A stretch of DNA of 64,000 bases from Osmia lignaria lignaria (taxonomy: Eukaryota > Arthropoda > Insecta > Hymenoptera > Megachilidae), in assembly GCF_051020975.1 (NCBI RefSeq), contig NW_027478158.1, positions 7,192,001-7,256,000 on the forward strand. The letters run 5' to 3'. Both the position numbers and the translations under genes were made by a program. Shown here in pieces: positions 24,442-38,245 of the stretch. Numbering within the stretch: position 1 is the first letter of the stretch; each line of letters opens with the position of its first letter. The notes under the pieces are model-generated. The model had not been told where the DNA came from. It saw only the letters and a program-made list of their open reading frames with translations, and made no database searches.

Positions 24442-27400
24442 CTCCGAAGCTGCACCAACATAATAGAGGTACAGAAACACCGTGGCCCCTTTCTTTGAGA
24501 TAACTCTGCACTATTGCGAGCTGCAAATGCCACTTCCAGCTTAGCTGTGCAGAAGAAGAACAACAAGAAGAAGAAATATCTCGAAATATGTCCGTCAGGC
24601 CCCTTCCCTTGAGATAAATCTGCAAATATCTCGGAAACGATGCCAGCTATGGGAAAATGTTAAGAGACCTTTTTTGTAGAGAATTAAGTTTCCTACTTTT
24701 TATGTTCTATAATATTTTTTGATCAGATACGTAGTTCTCGAGATATATCAAGATATTTAAAAGTTCCGAAGCCGCACCCACATAATAGAGATACAGAAAC
24801 ACCGTGGCCTCTTTCTTTGAGATAACTCTGCACTATTGCGCGCTGCAAATGCCACTTCCAGCTTAGCTGTGCAGAAGAAGAACAACAAGAAGAAGAAATA
24901 TCTCGAAATATGTCCGTCAGGCCCCTTCCCTTGAGATAAATCTGCAAATATCTCGGAAACCATGCCAGCTATGGGAAAATGTTAAGAGACCTTTTTTGTA
25001 GAGAATTAAGTTTCCTACTTTTTATCTTCTATAATATTTTTTGATCAGATACGTAGTTCTCGAGATATATCAAGATATTTAAAAGTTCCGAAGCCGCACC
25101 AACATAATAGAGATACAGAAACACCGTGGCCTCTTTCTTTGAGATAACTCTGCACTATTGCGCGCTGCAAATGCCACTTCCAGCTTAGCTGTGCAGAAGA
25201 AGAACAACAAGAAGAAGAAATATCTCGAAATATGTCCGTCAGGCCCCTTCCCTTGAGATAAATCTGCAAATATCTCGGAAACGAAGCGAGCTATGGCAAA
25301 ACGTTAAGAAACCTTTTTTGTAGAGAATTATGTTTCCAACAATTTATGTTCTATGATATTTTTTGATCAGAAGCGTAGTTTTCGAGATATATCGAGATAT
25401 TTAAAAGTTCCGAAGCCGCACCAACATAATAGAGATACAGAAACACCGTGGCCCCTTTCTTTGAGATAACTCTGCACTATTGCGAGCTGCAAATGCCACT
25501 TCCAGCTTAGCTGTGAAGAAGAAGAACAACAAGAAGAAGAAATATCTCGAAATATGTCCGTTAGGCCACTTCCCTTGAGATAAATCTGCAAATATCTCGG
25601 AAACGATGCCAGCTATGGGAAAATGTTAAGAGACCTTTTTTGTAGAGAATTAAGTTTCCTACTTTTTATGTTCTATGATATTTTTTGATCAGATGCGTAG
25701 TTCTCGCGATATATCAAGATATTTAAAAGTTCCGAAGCTGCACCAACATAATAGAGGTACAGAAACACCGTGGCCCTTTTCTTTGAGATAACTCTGCACT
25801 ATTGCGACTTGCAAATGCCACTTCCAGCTTAGCTGTGCAGAAGAAGAACAACAAGAAGAAGAAATATCTCGAAATATGTCCGTCAGGTCCCTTCCCTTGA
25901 GATAAATCTGCAAATATCTCGGAAACGAAGCGAGCTATGGCAAAATGTTAAGAGACCTTTTTTGTAGAGAATTAAGTTTCCTACTTTTTATCTTCTATGA
26001 TATTTTTTGATCAGATGCGTAGTTCTCGAGATATATCAAGATATTTAAAAGTTCCGAAGCTGCACCAACATAATAGAGGTACAGAAACACCGTGGCCTCT
26101 TTCTTTGAGATAACTCTGCACTATTGCGAGCTGCAAATGCCACTTCCAGCTTAGCTGTGCAGAAGAAGAACAACAAGAAGAAGAAATATCTCGAAATATG
26201 TCCGTCAGGCCCCTTCCCTTGAGATAAATCTGCAAATATATCGGAAACGATGCCAGCTATGGGAAAATGTTAAGAGACCTTTTTTGTAGAGAATTAAGTT
26301 TCCTACTTTTTATGTTCTATGATATTTTTTGATCAGATGCGTAGTTCTCGAGATATATCAAGATATTTAAAAGTTCCGAAGCCGCACCAACATAATAGAG
26401 ATACAGAAACACCGTGGCCTCTTTCTTTGAGATAACTCTGCACTATTACGCGCTACAAATGCCACTTCCAGCTTAGCTGTGCAGAAGAAGAACAACAAGA
26501 AGAAGAAATATCTCGGAATATGTCCGTCAGGCCCCTTCCCTTGAGATAAATCTGCAAATATCTCGGAAACGAAGAGAGCTATGGCAAAATGTTAAGAGAC
26601 CTTTTTTGTAGAGAATTATGTTTCCTACAATTTATGTTCTATGATATTTTTTGATCAGAAGCGTAGTTTTCGAGATATATCAAGATATTTAAAAGTTCCG
26701 AAGCCGCACCAACATAATAGAGATACAGAAACACCGTGGCCCCTTTGTTTGAGATAACTCTGCACTATTGCGAGCTGCAAATGCCACTTCCAGCTTAGCT
26801 GTGCAGAAGAAGAACAACAAGAAGAAGAAATATCTCGAAATATGTCCGTCAGGCCCCTTCCCTTGAGATAAATCTGCAAATATCTCGGAAACGAAGCGAG
26901 CTATGGCAAAACGTTAAGAAACCTTTTTTGTAGAGAATTATGTTTCCTACAATTTATGTTCTATGATATTTTTTGATCAGAAGCGTAGTTTTCGAGATAT
27001 ATCGAGATATTTAAAAGTTCCGAAGCCGCACCAACATAACAGAGATACAGAAACACCGTGGCCCCTTACTTTGAGATAACTCTGCACTATTGCGACCTGC
27101 AAATGCCACTTCCAGCTTAGCTGTGCAGAAGAAGAACAACAAGAAGAAGAAATATCTCGAAATATGTCCGTCAGGCCCCTTCCCTTGAGATAAATCTGCA
27201 AATATCTCGGAAACGATGCCAGCTATGGCAAAATGTTAAGAGACCTTTTTTGTAGAGAATTAAGTTTCCTACTTTTTATGTTCTATGATATTTTTTGATC
27301 AGATGCGTAGTTCTCGAGATATATCAAGATATTTAAAAGTTCCGAAGCCGCACCAACATAATAGAGATACAGAAACACCGTGGCCTCTTTCTTTGAGATA

Positions 27401-27661
27401 ACTCTGCACTATTGCGAGCTGCAAATGCCACTTCCAGCTTAGCTGTGCAGAAGAAGAACAACAAGAAGAAGAAATATCTCGAAATATGTCCGTCAGGCCC
27501 CTTCCCTTGAGATAAATCTGCAAATATATCGGAAACGATGCCAGCTATGGGAAAATGTTAAGAGACCTTTTTTGTAGAGAATTAAGTTTCCTACTTTTTA
27601 TGTTCTATGATATTTTTTGATCAGATGCGTAGTTCTCGAGATATATCAAGATATTTAAAAG
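24442..27661 (+). repeat. Ten-monomer unit, copy 1 (3,220-bp HOR)
   Basis: From about 24442 to 27093 this matches 27662-30313 at an offset of exactly 3,220 bp. Private markers shared at the same phase are CACCCACATAATAG (24777, 27997), GTGAAGAAG with CGTTAGGCCAC, GCGACTTGC, ATTACGCGCTACAAAT (26448, 29668), GAAGAGAGC, and CATAACAGAG with CCCCTTACTTTG. The unit is a tandem duplication or a product of unequal exchange. The last ~570 bp (27094-27661) has no counterpart because copy 2 is truncated. Confidence 0.85.
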
Positions 27662-30315
27662 TTCCGAAGCTGCACCAACATAATAGAGGTACAGAAACAC
27701 CGTGGCCCCTTTCTTTGAGATAACTCTGCACTATTGCGAGCTGCAAATGCCACTTCCAGCTTAGCTGTGCAGAAGAAGAACAACAAGAAGAAGAAATATC
27801 TCGAAATATGTCCGTCAGGCCCCTTCCCTTGAGATAAATCTGCAAATATCTCGGAAACGATGCCAGCTATGGGAAAATGTTAAGAGACCTTTTTTGTAGA
27901 GAATTAAGTTTCCTACTTTTTATGTTCTATAATATTTTTTGATCAGATACGTAGTTCTCGAGATATATCAAGATATTTAAAAGTTCCGAAGCCGCACCCA
28001 CATAATAGAGATACAGAAACACCGTGGCCTCTTTCTTTGAGATAACTCTGCACTATTGCGCGCTGCAAATGCCACTTCCAGCTTAGCTGTGCAGAAGAAG
28101 AACAACAAGAAGAAGAAATATCTCGAAATATGTCCGTCAGGCCCCTTCCCTTGAGATAAATCTGCAAATATCTCGGAAACCATGCCAGCTATGGGAAAAT
28201 GTTAAGAGACCTTTTTTGTAGAGAATTAAGTTTCCTACTTTTTATCTTCTATAATATTTTTTGATCAGATACGTAGTTCTCGAGATATATCAAGATATTT
28301 AAAAGTTCCGAAGCCGCACCAACATAATAGAGATACAGAAACACCGTGGCCTCTTTCTTTGAGATAACTCTGCACTATTGCGCGCTGCAAATGCCACTTC
28401 CAGCTTAGCTGTGCAGAAGAAGAACAACAAGAAGAAGAAATATCTCGAAATATGTCCGTCAGGCCCCTTCCCTTGAGATAAATCTGCAAATATCTCGGAA
28501 ACGAAGCGAGCTATGGCAAAACGTTAAGAAACCTTTTTTGTAGAGAATTATGTTTCCAACAATTTATGTTCTATGATATTTTTTGATCAGAAGCGTAGTT
28601 TTCGAGATATATCGAGATATTTAAAAGTTCCGAAGCCGCACCAACATAATAGAGATACAGAAACACCGTGGCCCCTTTCTTTGAGATAACTCTGCACTAT
28701 TGCGAGCTGCAAATGCCACTTCCAGCTTAGCTGTGAAGAAGAAGAACAACAAGAAGAAGAAATATCTCGAAATATGTCCGTTAGGCCACTTCCCTTGAGA
28801 TAAATCTGCAAATATCTCGGAAACGATGCCAGCTATGGGAAAATGTTAAGAGACCTTTTTTGTAGAGAATTAAGTTTCCTACTTTTTATGTTCTATGATA
28901 TTTTTTGATCAGATGCGTAGTTCTCGCGATATATCAAGATATTTAAAAGTTCCGAAGCTGCACCAACATAATAGAGGTACAGAAACACCGTGGCCCTTTT
29001 CTTTGAGATAACTCTGCACTATTGCGACTTGCAAATGCCACTTCCAGCTTAGCTGTGCAGAAGAAGAACAACAAGAAGAAGAAATATCTCGAAATATGTC
29101 CGTCAGGTCCCTTCCCTTGAGATAAATCTGCAAATATCTCGGAAAGGAAGCGAGCTATGGCAAAATGTTAAGAGACCTTTTTTGTAGAGAATTAAGTTTC
29201 CTACTTTTTATCTTCTATGATATTTTTTGATCAGATGCGTAGTTCTCGAGATATATCAAGATATTTAAAAGTTCCGAAGCTGCACCAACATAATAGAGGT
29301 ACAGAAACACCGTGGCCTCTTTCTTTGAGATAACTCTGCACTATTGCGAGCTGCAAATGCCACTTCCAGCTTAGCTGTGCAGAAGAAGAACAACAAGAAG
29401 AAGAAATATCTCGAAATATGTCCGTCAGGCCCCTTCCCTTGAGATAAATCTGCAAATATATCGGAAACGATGCCAGCTATGGGAAAATGTTAAGAGACCT
29501 TTTTTGTAGAGAATTAAGTTTCCTACTTTTTATGTTCTATGATATTTTTTGATCAGATGCGTAGTTCTCGAGATATATCAAGATATTTAAAAGTTCCGAA
29601 GCCGCACCAACATAATAGAGATACAGAAACACCGTGGCCTCTTTCTTTGAGATAACTCTGCACTATTACGCGCTACAAATGCCACTTCCAGCTTAGCTGT
29701 GCAGAAGAAGAACAACAAGAAGAAGAAATATCTCGGAATATGTCCGTCAGGCCCCTTCCCTTGAGATAAATCTGCAAATATCTCGGAAACGAAGAGAGCT
29801 ATGGCAAAATGTTAAGAGACCTTTTTTGTAGAGAATTATGTTTCCTACAATTTATGTTCTATGATATTTTTTGATCAGAAGCGTAGTTTTCGAGATATAT
29901 CAAGATATTTAAAAGTTCCGAAGCCGCACCAACATAATAGAGATACAGAAACACCGTGGCCCCTTTGTTTGAGATAACTCTGCACTATTGCGAGCTGCAA
30001 ATGCCACTTCCAGCTTAGCTGTGCAGAAGAAGAACAACAAGAAGAAGAAATATCTCGAAATATGTCCGTCAGGCCCCTTCCCTTGAGATAAATCTGCAAA
30101 TATCTCGGAAACGAAGCGAGCTATGGCAAAACGTTAAGAAACCTTTTTTGTAGAGAATTATGTTTCCTACAATTTATGTTCTATGATATTTTTTGATCAG
30201 AAGCGTAGTTTTCGAGATATATCGAGATATTTAAAAGTTCCGAAGCCGCACCAACATAACAGAGATACAGAAACACCGTGGCCCCTTACTTTGAGATAAC
30301 TCTGCACTATTGCGA
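27662..30315 (+). repeat. Ten-monomer unit, copy 2 (truncated)
   Basis: Follows copy 1 with the same monomer order and private variants until the monomer at 30197. Up to CCCCTTACTTTG (A at 30288) that monomer matches the copy-1 monomer at 26977. From GCGAGCCGC (G at 30316) onward, including GTCGGGCCCC, it matches the monomer at 34382. The switch point therefore lies between 30288 and 30316 and is also the border between domains II and III. Confidence 0.85.
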
Positions 30316-31757
30316 GCCGCAAATGCCACTTCCAGCTTAGCTGTGCAGAAGAAGAACAACAAGAAGAAGAAATATCTCGAAATATGTCCGTCGGGCCCCT
30401 TCCCTTGAGATAAATCTGCAAATATCTCGGAAACGAAGCGAGCTATGGCAAAACGTTAAGAGACCTTTTTTGTAGAGAATTAAGTTTCCTACTTTTTATG
30501 TTCTATGATATTTTTTGATCAGATGCGTAGTTCTCGAGATATATCAAGATATTTAAAAGTTCCGAAGCCACACCAACATAATAGAGATACAGAAACACCG
30601 TGGCCCCTTTCTTTGAGATAACTCTGCACTATTGCGAGCTGTAAATGCCACTTCCAGCTTAGCTGTGCAGAAGAAGAACAACAAGAAGAAGAAATATCTC
30701 GAAATATGTCCGTCAGGCCCCTTCCCTTGAGATAAATCTGCAAATATCTCGGAAACGAAGCGAGCTATGGCAAAACGTTAAGAGACCTTTTTTGTAGAGA
30801 ATTAAGTTTCCTACTTTTTATGTTCTATGATATTTTTTGATCAGATGCGTAGTTCTCGAGAATTATCAAGATATTTAAAAGTTCCGAAGCCGCACCAACA
30901 TAATAGAGATACAGAAACACCGTGGCCCCTTTCTTTGAGATAACTCTGCACTAGTGCGAGCTGTAAATGCCACTTCCAGCTTAGCTGTGCAGAAGAAGAA
31001 CAACAAGAAGAAGAAATATCTCGAAATATGTCCGTCAGGCCCCTTCCCTTCAGATATATCTGCAAATATCTCGGAAACGAAGCCAGCTATGGCAAAATGT
31101 TAAGAGACCTTTTTTGTAGACAATTATGTTTCCTACAATTTATGTTCTCTGATATTTTTTGATCCGAAGCGTAGTTTTCGAGATATATCGAGATATTTAA
31201 AAGTTCCGAAGCCGCACCAACATAATAGAGATACAGAAACACCGTGGCCCCTTTCTTTGAGATAACTCTGCACTAGTGCGAGCCGCAAATGCCACTTCCA
31301 GCTTAGCTGTGCAGAAGAAGAACAACAAGAAGAAGAAATATCCCGAAATATGTCCGTCAGGCCCCTTCCCTTGAGATAAATCTGCAAATATCTCGGAAAC
31401 GAAGCGAGCTATGGCAAAACGTTAAGAGACCTTTTTTGTAGAGAATTAAGTTTCCTACTTTTTATGTTCTATGATATTTTTTGATCAGATGCGTAGTTCT
31501 CGAGATATATCAAGATATTTAAAAGTTCCGAAGCCGCACCAACATAATAGAGATACAGAAACACCGTGGCCCCTTTCTTTGAGATAACTCTGCACTATTG
31601 CGAGCTGGAAATGCCACTTCCAGTTTAGCTGTGCAGAAGAAGAACAACAAGAAGAAGAACTATCTCGAAATATGTCCGTTAGGCCCCTTCCCTTGAGATA
31701 AATCTGCAAATATCTCGGAAACGAAGCCAGCTATGGCAAAATGTTAAGAGACCTTTT
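30316..31757 (+). repeat. Block copied at 4,185-bp offset, copy a
   Basis: Matches 34501-35942 with an offset of 13 monomers minus one base; the missing base is the deletion at about 31800. Shared private changes are GAAGCCACACC, GAGAATTATC/GAGAATCATC, CCTTCAGATATATC, GTAGACAATT with TTCTCTGATA, and GATCCGAAG. The copies diverge at the next GTAGAGAAT (here) versus GTAGACAAT (second copy). Confidence 0.85.
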
Positions 31758-31805
31758 TTGTAGAGAATTAAGTTTCCTACTTTTTATGTTGTATGATATT
31801 TTCGA
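31485..31805 (+). repeat. 321-bp monomer (one-base deletion before CGATCAG)
   Basis: Positions 31796-31808 read GATATTTTCGATCAG with four T, where related copies such as the one ending near 10876 read GATATTTTTCGATC with five. The CGATCAG form also loses the usual TGATCA site. Confidence 0.85.
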
Positions 31806-34500
31806 TCAGATGCGTAGTTCTCGAGATATATCAAGATATTTAAAAGTTCCGAAGCCGCACCAACATAATAGAGATACAGAAACACCGTGGCCCCTTTCTT
31901 TGAGATAACTCTGCACTATTGCGAGCTGCAAATGCCACTTCCAGCTTAGCTGTGCAGAAGAAGAACAACAAGAAGAAGAAATATCTCGAAATATGTCCGT
32001 CAGGCCCCTTCCCTTGAGATAAATCTGCAAATATCTCGGAAACGAAGAGAGCTATGGCATAATGTTAACAGACCTTTTTTGTAGAGAATTAAGTTTCCTA
32101 CTATTTATGTTCTATGCTATTGTTTGATCCGATGCGTAGTTCTCGAGATATATCAAGATATTTAAAAGTTCCGAAGCCGCACCAACATAATAGAGATACA
32201 GAAACACCGTGGCCCCTTTCTTTGAGATAACTCTGCACTAGTGCGAGCCGCAAATGCCACTTCCAGCTTAGCTGTGCAGAAGAAGAACAACAAGAAGAAG
32301 AAATATCTCGAAATATGTCCGTCAGGCCCGTTCCTTTGAGCTGAATCTGCAAATATCTCGGAAACGAAGCGAGCTATGGCAAAATGTTAAGAGACGATTT
32401 TTGTAGAGAATTATGTTTCCTACAATTTATGTTCTATGATATTTTTTGATCAGAAGCGTAGTTTTCGAGATATATCGAGATATTTAAAAGATCCGAAGCC
32501 GCACCAACATAATAGAGATACAGAAACACCGTGGCCCCTTTCTTTGAGATAACTCTGCACTAGTGCGAGCCGCAAATGCCGCTTCCAGCTTAGCTGTGCA
32601 CAAGAGGAACAACAAGAAGAAGAAATATCTCGGAATATGTCCGTCAGGCCCCTTCCCTTGAGATAAATCTGCAAATATCTCGGAAACGAAGAGAGCTATG
32701 GCAAAATGTTAAGAGACCTTTTTTGTAGAGAATTAAGTTTCCTGCTTTTTATGTTCTGTGATATTTTTTGATCAGATGCGTAGTTCTCGAGATATTTCAA
32801 GATATTTAAAAGTTCCGAAGCCGCACCAACATAATAGAGATACAGAAACACCGTGGCCTCTTTCTTTGAGATAACTCTGCACTATTGCGCGCTGCAAATG
32901 CCACTTCCAGCTTAGCTGTGCAGAAGAAGAACAACAAGAATAAGAAATATCTCGAAATATGTCCGTCAGGCCCCTTCCCTTGAGATAAATCTGCAAATAT
33001 CTCGGAAACGATGCCAGCTATGGGAAAATGTTAAGAGACCTTCTTTGTAGAGAATTAAGTTTCCTCCTTTTTATGTTCTATGATATTTTTTGATCAGAAG
33101 CGTAGTTTTCGAGATATATCGAGATATTTAAAAGTTCCGAAGCCGCACCAACATACTAGAGATACAGAAACACCGTGGCCCCTTTCTTTGAGATAACTCT
33201 GCACTATTGCGAGCTGCAAATGCCACTTCCAGCTTAGCTGTGAAGAAGAAGAACAACAAGAAGAAGAAATATCTCGAAATATGTCCGTCAGGCCCCTTCC
33301 CTTGAGATAAATCTGCAAATATCTCGGAAACGAAGCGAGCTATGGCAAAATGTTGAGATACCTTTTTTGTAGAGAATTAAGTTTCCTCCTTTTTATGTTC
33401 TATGATATTTTTTGATCAGAAGCGTAGTTTTCGAGATATATCGAGATATTTAAAAGTTCCGAAGCCGCACCAACATACTAGAGATACAGAAACACCGTGG
33501 CCCGTTTCTTTGAGATAACTCTGCACTATTGCGAGCTGCAAATGCCACTTCCAGCTTAGCTGTGAAGAAGAAGAACAACAAGAAGAAGAAATATCTCGAA
33601 ATATGTCCGTCAGGCCCCTTCCCTTGAGATAAATCTGCAAATATCTCGGAAACGAAGCGAGCTATGGCAAAATGTTGAGATACCTTTTTTGTAGAGAATT
33701 AAGTTTCCTACTTTTTATGTTCTATGATATTTTTTGATCAGATGCGTAGTTCTCGAGATATATCGAGATATTTAAAAGCTCCGAAGCTGCACCAACATAA
33801 TAGAGGTACAGAAACACCGTGGCCCCTTTCTTTGAGATAACTCTGCACTATTGCGAGCTGCAAATGTCACTTCCAGCTTAGCTGTGCAGAAGAAGAACAA
33901 CAAGAATAAGAAATATCTCGAAATATGTCCGTCAGGCCCCTTCCCTTGAGATAAATCTGCAAATATCTCGGAAACGATGCCAGCTATGGGAAAATGTTAA
34001 GAGACCTTCTTTGTAGAGAATTAAGTTTCCTCCTTTTTATGTTCTATGATATTTTTTGATCAGAAGCGTAGTTTTCGAGATATATCGAGATATTTAAAAG
34101 TTCCGAAGCCGCACCAACATACTAGAGATACAGAAACACCGTGGCCCCTTTCTTTGAGATAACTCTGCACTATTGCGAGCTGCAAATGCCACTTCCAGCT
34201 TAGCTGTGAAGAAGAAGAACAACAAGAAGAAGAAATATCTCGAAATATGTCCGTTAGGCCCCTTCCCTTGAGATAAATCTGCAAATATCTCGGAAACGAA
34301 GCGAGCTATGGCAAAATGTTAAGAGACCTTTTTTGTAGAGAATTAGCTTTCCTACTTTTTATCTTCTATGATATTTTTTGATCAGATGCGTAGTTCTCGA
34401 GATATATCAAGATATTTAAAGGTTCTGAAGCCGCACCAACATAATAGAGATACAGAAACACCGTGGCCCCTTTCTTTGAGATAACTCTGCACTATTGCGA
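31806..34500 (+). repeat. Domain III monomers with a 966-bp (3-monomer) repeat
   Basis: The monomers start at 31806, 32128, 32450, 32772, 33094, 33416, 33738, 34060 and 34382. GAATAAGAAAT in the GAA tract occurs near 32939 and again 966 bp later near 33905, and the CCTTCTTTG plus CCTCCTTTTTATG flank follows in both (33040-33070, 34006-34036), so a three-monomer unit was duplicated. The monomers at 33094, 33416 and 34060 pair a CTCCTTTTT left flank with the AGAAGCGTAGTTTTCGAG haplotype, an unusual recombinant. Confidence 0.75.
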
Positions 34501-36313
34501 GCCGCAAATGCCACTTCCAGCTTAGCTGTGCAGAAGAAGAACAACAAGAAGAAGAAATATCTCGAAATATGTCCGTCGGGCCCCTTCCCTTGAGATAAAT
34601 CTGCAAATATCTCGGAAACGAAGCGAGCTATGGCAAAACGTTAAGAGACCTTTTTTGTAGAGAATTAAGTTTCCTACTTTTTATGTTCTATGATATTTTT
34701 TGATCAGATGCGTAGTTCTCGAGATATATCAAGATATTTAAAAGTTCCGAAGCCACACCAACATAATAGAGATACAGAAACACCGTGGCCCCTTTCTTTG
34801 AGATAACTCTGCACTATTGCGAGCTGTAAATGCCACTTCCAGCTTAGCTGTGCAGAAGAAGAACAACAAGAAGAAGAAATATCTCGAAATATGTCCGTCA
34901 GGCCCCTTCCCTTGAGATAAATCTGCAAATATCTCGGAAACGAAGCGAGCTATGGCAAAACGTTAAGAGACCTTTTTTGTAGAGAATTAAGTTTCCTACT
35001 TTTTATGTTCTATGATATTTTTTGATCAGATGCGTAGTTCTCGAGAATCATCAAGATATTTAAAAGTTCCGAAGCCGCACCAACATAATAGAGATACAGA
35101 AACACCGTGGCCCCTTTCTTTGAGATAACTCTGCACTAGTGCGAGCTGTAAATGCCACTTCCAGCTTAGCTGTGCAGAAGAAGAACAACAAGAAGAAGAA
35201 ATATCTCGAAATATGTCCGTCAGGCCCCTTCCCTTCAGATATATCTGCAAATATCTCGGAAACGAAGCGAGCTATGGCAAAATGTTAAGAGACCTTTTTT
35301 GTAGACAATTATGTTTCCTACAATTTATGTTCTCTGATATTTTTTGATCCGAAGCGTAGTTTTCGAGATATATCGAGATATTTAAAAGTTCCGAAGCCGC
35401 ACCAACATAATAGAGATACAGAAACACCGTGGCCCCTTTCTTTGAGATAACTCTGCACTAGTGCGAGCCGCAAATGCCACTTCCAGCTTAGCTGTGCAGA
35501 AGAAGAACAACAAGAAGAAGAAATATCTCGAAATATGTCCGTCAGGCCCCTTCCCTTGAGATAAATCTGCAAATATCTCGGAAACGAAGCGAGCTATGGC
35601 AAAACGTTAAGAGACCTTTTTTGTAGAGAATTAAGTTTCCTACTCTTTATGTTCTATGATATTTTTTGATCAGATGCGTAGTTCTCGAGATATATCAAGA
35701 TATTTAAAAGTTCCGAAGCCGCACCAACATAATAGAGATACAGAAACACCGTGGCCCCTTTCTTTGAGATAACTCTGCACTATTGCGAGCTGGAAATGCC
35801 ACTTCCAGTTTAGCTGTGCAGAAGAAGAACAACAAGAAGAAGAAATATCTCGAAATATGTCCGTTAGGCCCCTTCCCTTGAGATAAATCTGCAAATATCT
35901 CGGAAACGAAGCCAGCTATGGCAAAATGTTAAGAGACCTTTTTTGTAGACAATTATGTTTCCTACAATTTATGTTCTCTGATATTTTTTGATCCGAAGCG
36001 TAGTTTTCGAGATATATCGAGATATTTAAAAGTTCCGAAGCCGCACCAACATAATAGAGATACAGAAACACCGTGGCCCCTTTCTTTGAGATAACTCTGC
36101 ACTAGTGCGAGCCGCAAATGCCACTTCCAGCTTAGCTGTGCAGAAGAAGAACAACGAGAAGAAGAAATATCTCGAAATATGTCCGTCAGGCCCCTTCCCT
36201 TGAGATAAATCTGCAAATATCTCGGAAACGAAGCGAGCTATGGCAAAACGTCAAGAGACCTTTTTTGTAGAGAATTAAGTTTCCTACTTTTTATGTTCTA
36301 TGATATTTTTTGA
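34501..36313 (+). repeat. Block copied at 4,185-bp offset, copy b, plus a 644-bp repeat
   Basis: Positions 34501-35942 correspond to 30316-31757. The GTAGACAATT / TTCTCTGATA / GATCCGAAG monomer occurs at 35348 and again at 35992, a 644-bp offset within this block, and once (31163) in copy a. Confidence 0.8.
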
Positions 36314-37923
36314 TCAGATGCGTAGTTCTCGAGATATATCAAGATATTTAAAAGTTCCGAAGCCGCACCAACATAATAGAGATACAGAAACACCGTGGCC
36401 CCTTTCTTTGAGATAACTCTGCACTAGTGCGAGCCGCAAATGCCGCTTCCAGCTTAGCTGTGCAGAAGAAGAACAACAAGAAGAAGAAATATCTCGAAAT
36501 ATGTCCGTCAGGCCCCTTCCCTTGAGATAAATCTGCAAATATCTCGGAAATGAAGCGAGCTATGGCAAAATGTTAAGAGACCTTTTTTGTAGAGAATTAA
36601 GTTTCCTACTTTTTATGTTCTATGATATTTTTTGATCAGATGCGTAGCTCTCGAGATATATCAAGATATTTAAAAGTTCCGAAGCCGCACCAACATAATA
36701 GAGATACAGAAACACCGTGGCCCCTTTCTTTGAGATAACTCTGCACTAGTGCGAGCCGCAAATGCCACTTCCAGCTTAGCTGTGCAGAAGAAGAACAACA
36801 AGAAGAAGAAATATCCCGAAATATGTCCGTCAGGACCCTTCCCTTGAGATAAATCTGCAAATATTTCGGAAACGAAGCGAGCTATGGCAAAATGTTAAGA
36901 GACCTTTTTTGTAGAGAATTATGTTTCCTACAATTTATGTTCTATGATATTTTTTGATCAGACGCGTAGTTTTCGAGATATATCGAGATATTTAAAAGTT
37001 CCGAAGCCGCACCAACATAATAGAGATACAGAAACACCGTGGCCCCTTTCTTTGAGATAACTCTGCACTATTGCGAGCTGCAAATGCCACTTCCAGCTTA
37101 GCTGTGCAGAAGAAGAACAACAAGAAGAAGAAATATCTCGAAATATGTCCGTCAGGCCCCTTCCCTTGAGATAAATCTGCAAATATCTCGGAAACGAAGC
37201 GAGCTATGGCAAAATGTTAAGAGACCTTATTTGTAGAGAATTATGTTTCCTACTTTTTATGTTCTATGATATTATTTGATCAGATGAGGAGTTCTCGAGA
37301 TATATCAAGATATTTAAAAGTTCCGAAGCCGCACCAACATAATAGAGATACAGAAACACCGTGGCCCCTTTCTTTGAGATAACTCTGCACTAGTGCGAGC
37401 CGCAAATGCCACTTCCAGCTTAGCTGTGCAGAAGAAGAACAACAAGAAGAAGAAATATCCCGAAATATGTCCGTCAGGACCCATCCCTTGAGATAAATCT
37501 GCAAATATTTCGGAAACGAACCGAGCTATGGCAAAATGTTAAGAGACCTTTTTTGTAGAGAATTATGTTTCCTACAATTTATGTTCTATGATATTTTTTG
37601 ATCAGACGCGTAGTTTTCGAGATATATCGAGATATTTAAAAGTTCCGAAGCCGCACCAACATAATAGAGATACAGAAACACCGTGGCCCCTTTCTTTGGG
37701 ATAACTCTGCACTATTGCGAGCTGCAAATGCCACTTCCAGCTTAGCTGTGCAGAAGAAGAACAACAAGAAGAAGAAATATCTCGAAATATGTCCGTTAGG
37801 CCCCTTCCCTTGAGATAAATCTGCAAATATCTCGGAAACGAAGCCAGCTATGGCAAAATGTTAAGAGACCTTTTTTGTAGAGAATTAAGTTTCCTACTTT
37901 TTATGTTCTATGATATTTTTTGA
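36314..37923 (+). repeat. Five monomers forming an imperfect 644-bp dimer
   Basis: The pair 36636/36958 resembles the pair 37280/37602: the first members share ATATCCCGAAAT, CAGGACCC and ATATTTCGG, and the second members share GACGCGTAGTTTTCG. Monomer 37280 introduces ATTATTTGATCAGATGAGGAG, which recurs at 38246, 39522, 47560, 54000 and 57542. Confidence 0.7.
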
Positions 37924-38245
37924 TCAGATGCGTAGTTCTCGAGATATATCAAGATATTTAAAAGTTCCGAAGCCGCACCAACATAATAGAGATACAGAAA
38001 CACCGTGGCCCCTTTCTTTGAGATAACTCTGCACTATTGCGAGCTGTAAATGCCACTTCCAGCTTAGCTGTGCAGAAGAAGAACAACAAGAAGAAGAAAT
38101 ATCTCGAAATATGTCCGTCAGGCCCCTTCCCTTGAGATATATCTGCAAATATCTCGGAAACGAAGCGAGCTATGGCAAAATGTTAAGAGACCTTATTTGT
38201 AGAGAATTAAGTTTCCTACTTTTTATGTTGTATGATATTATTTGA

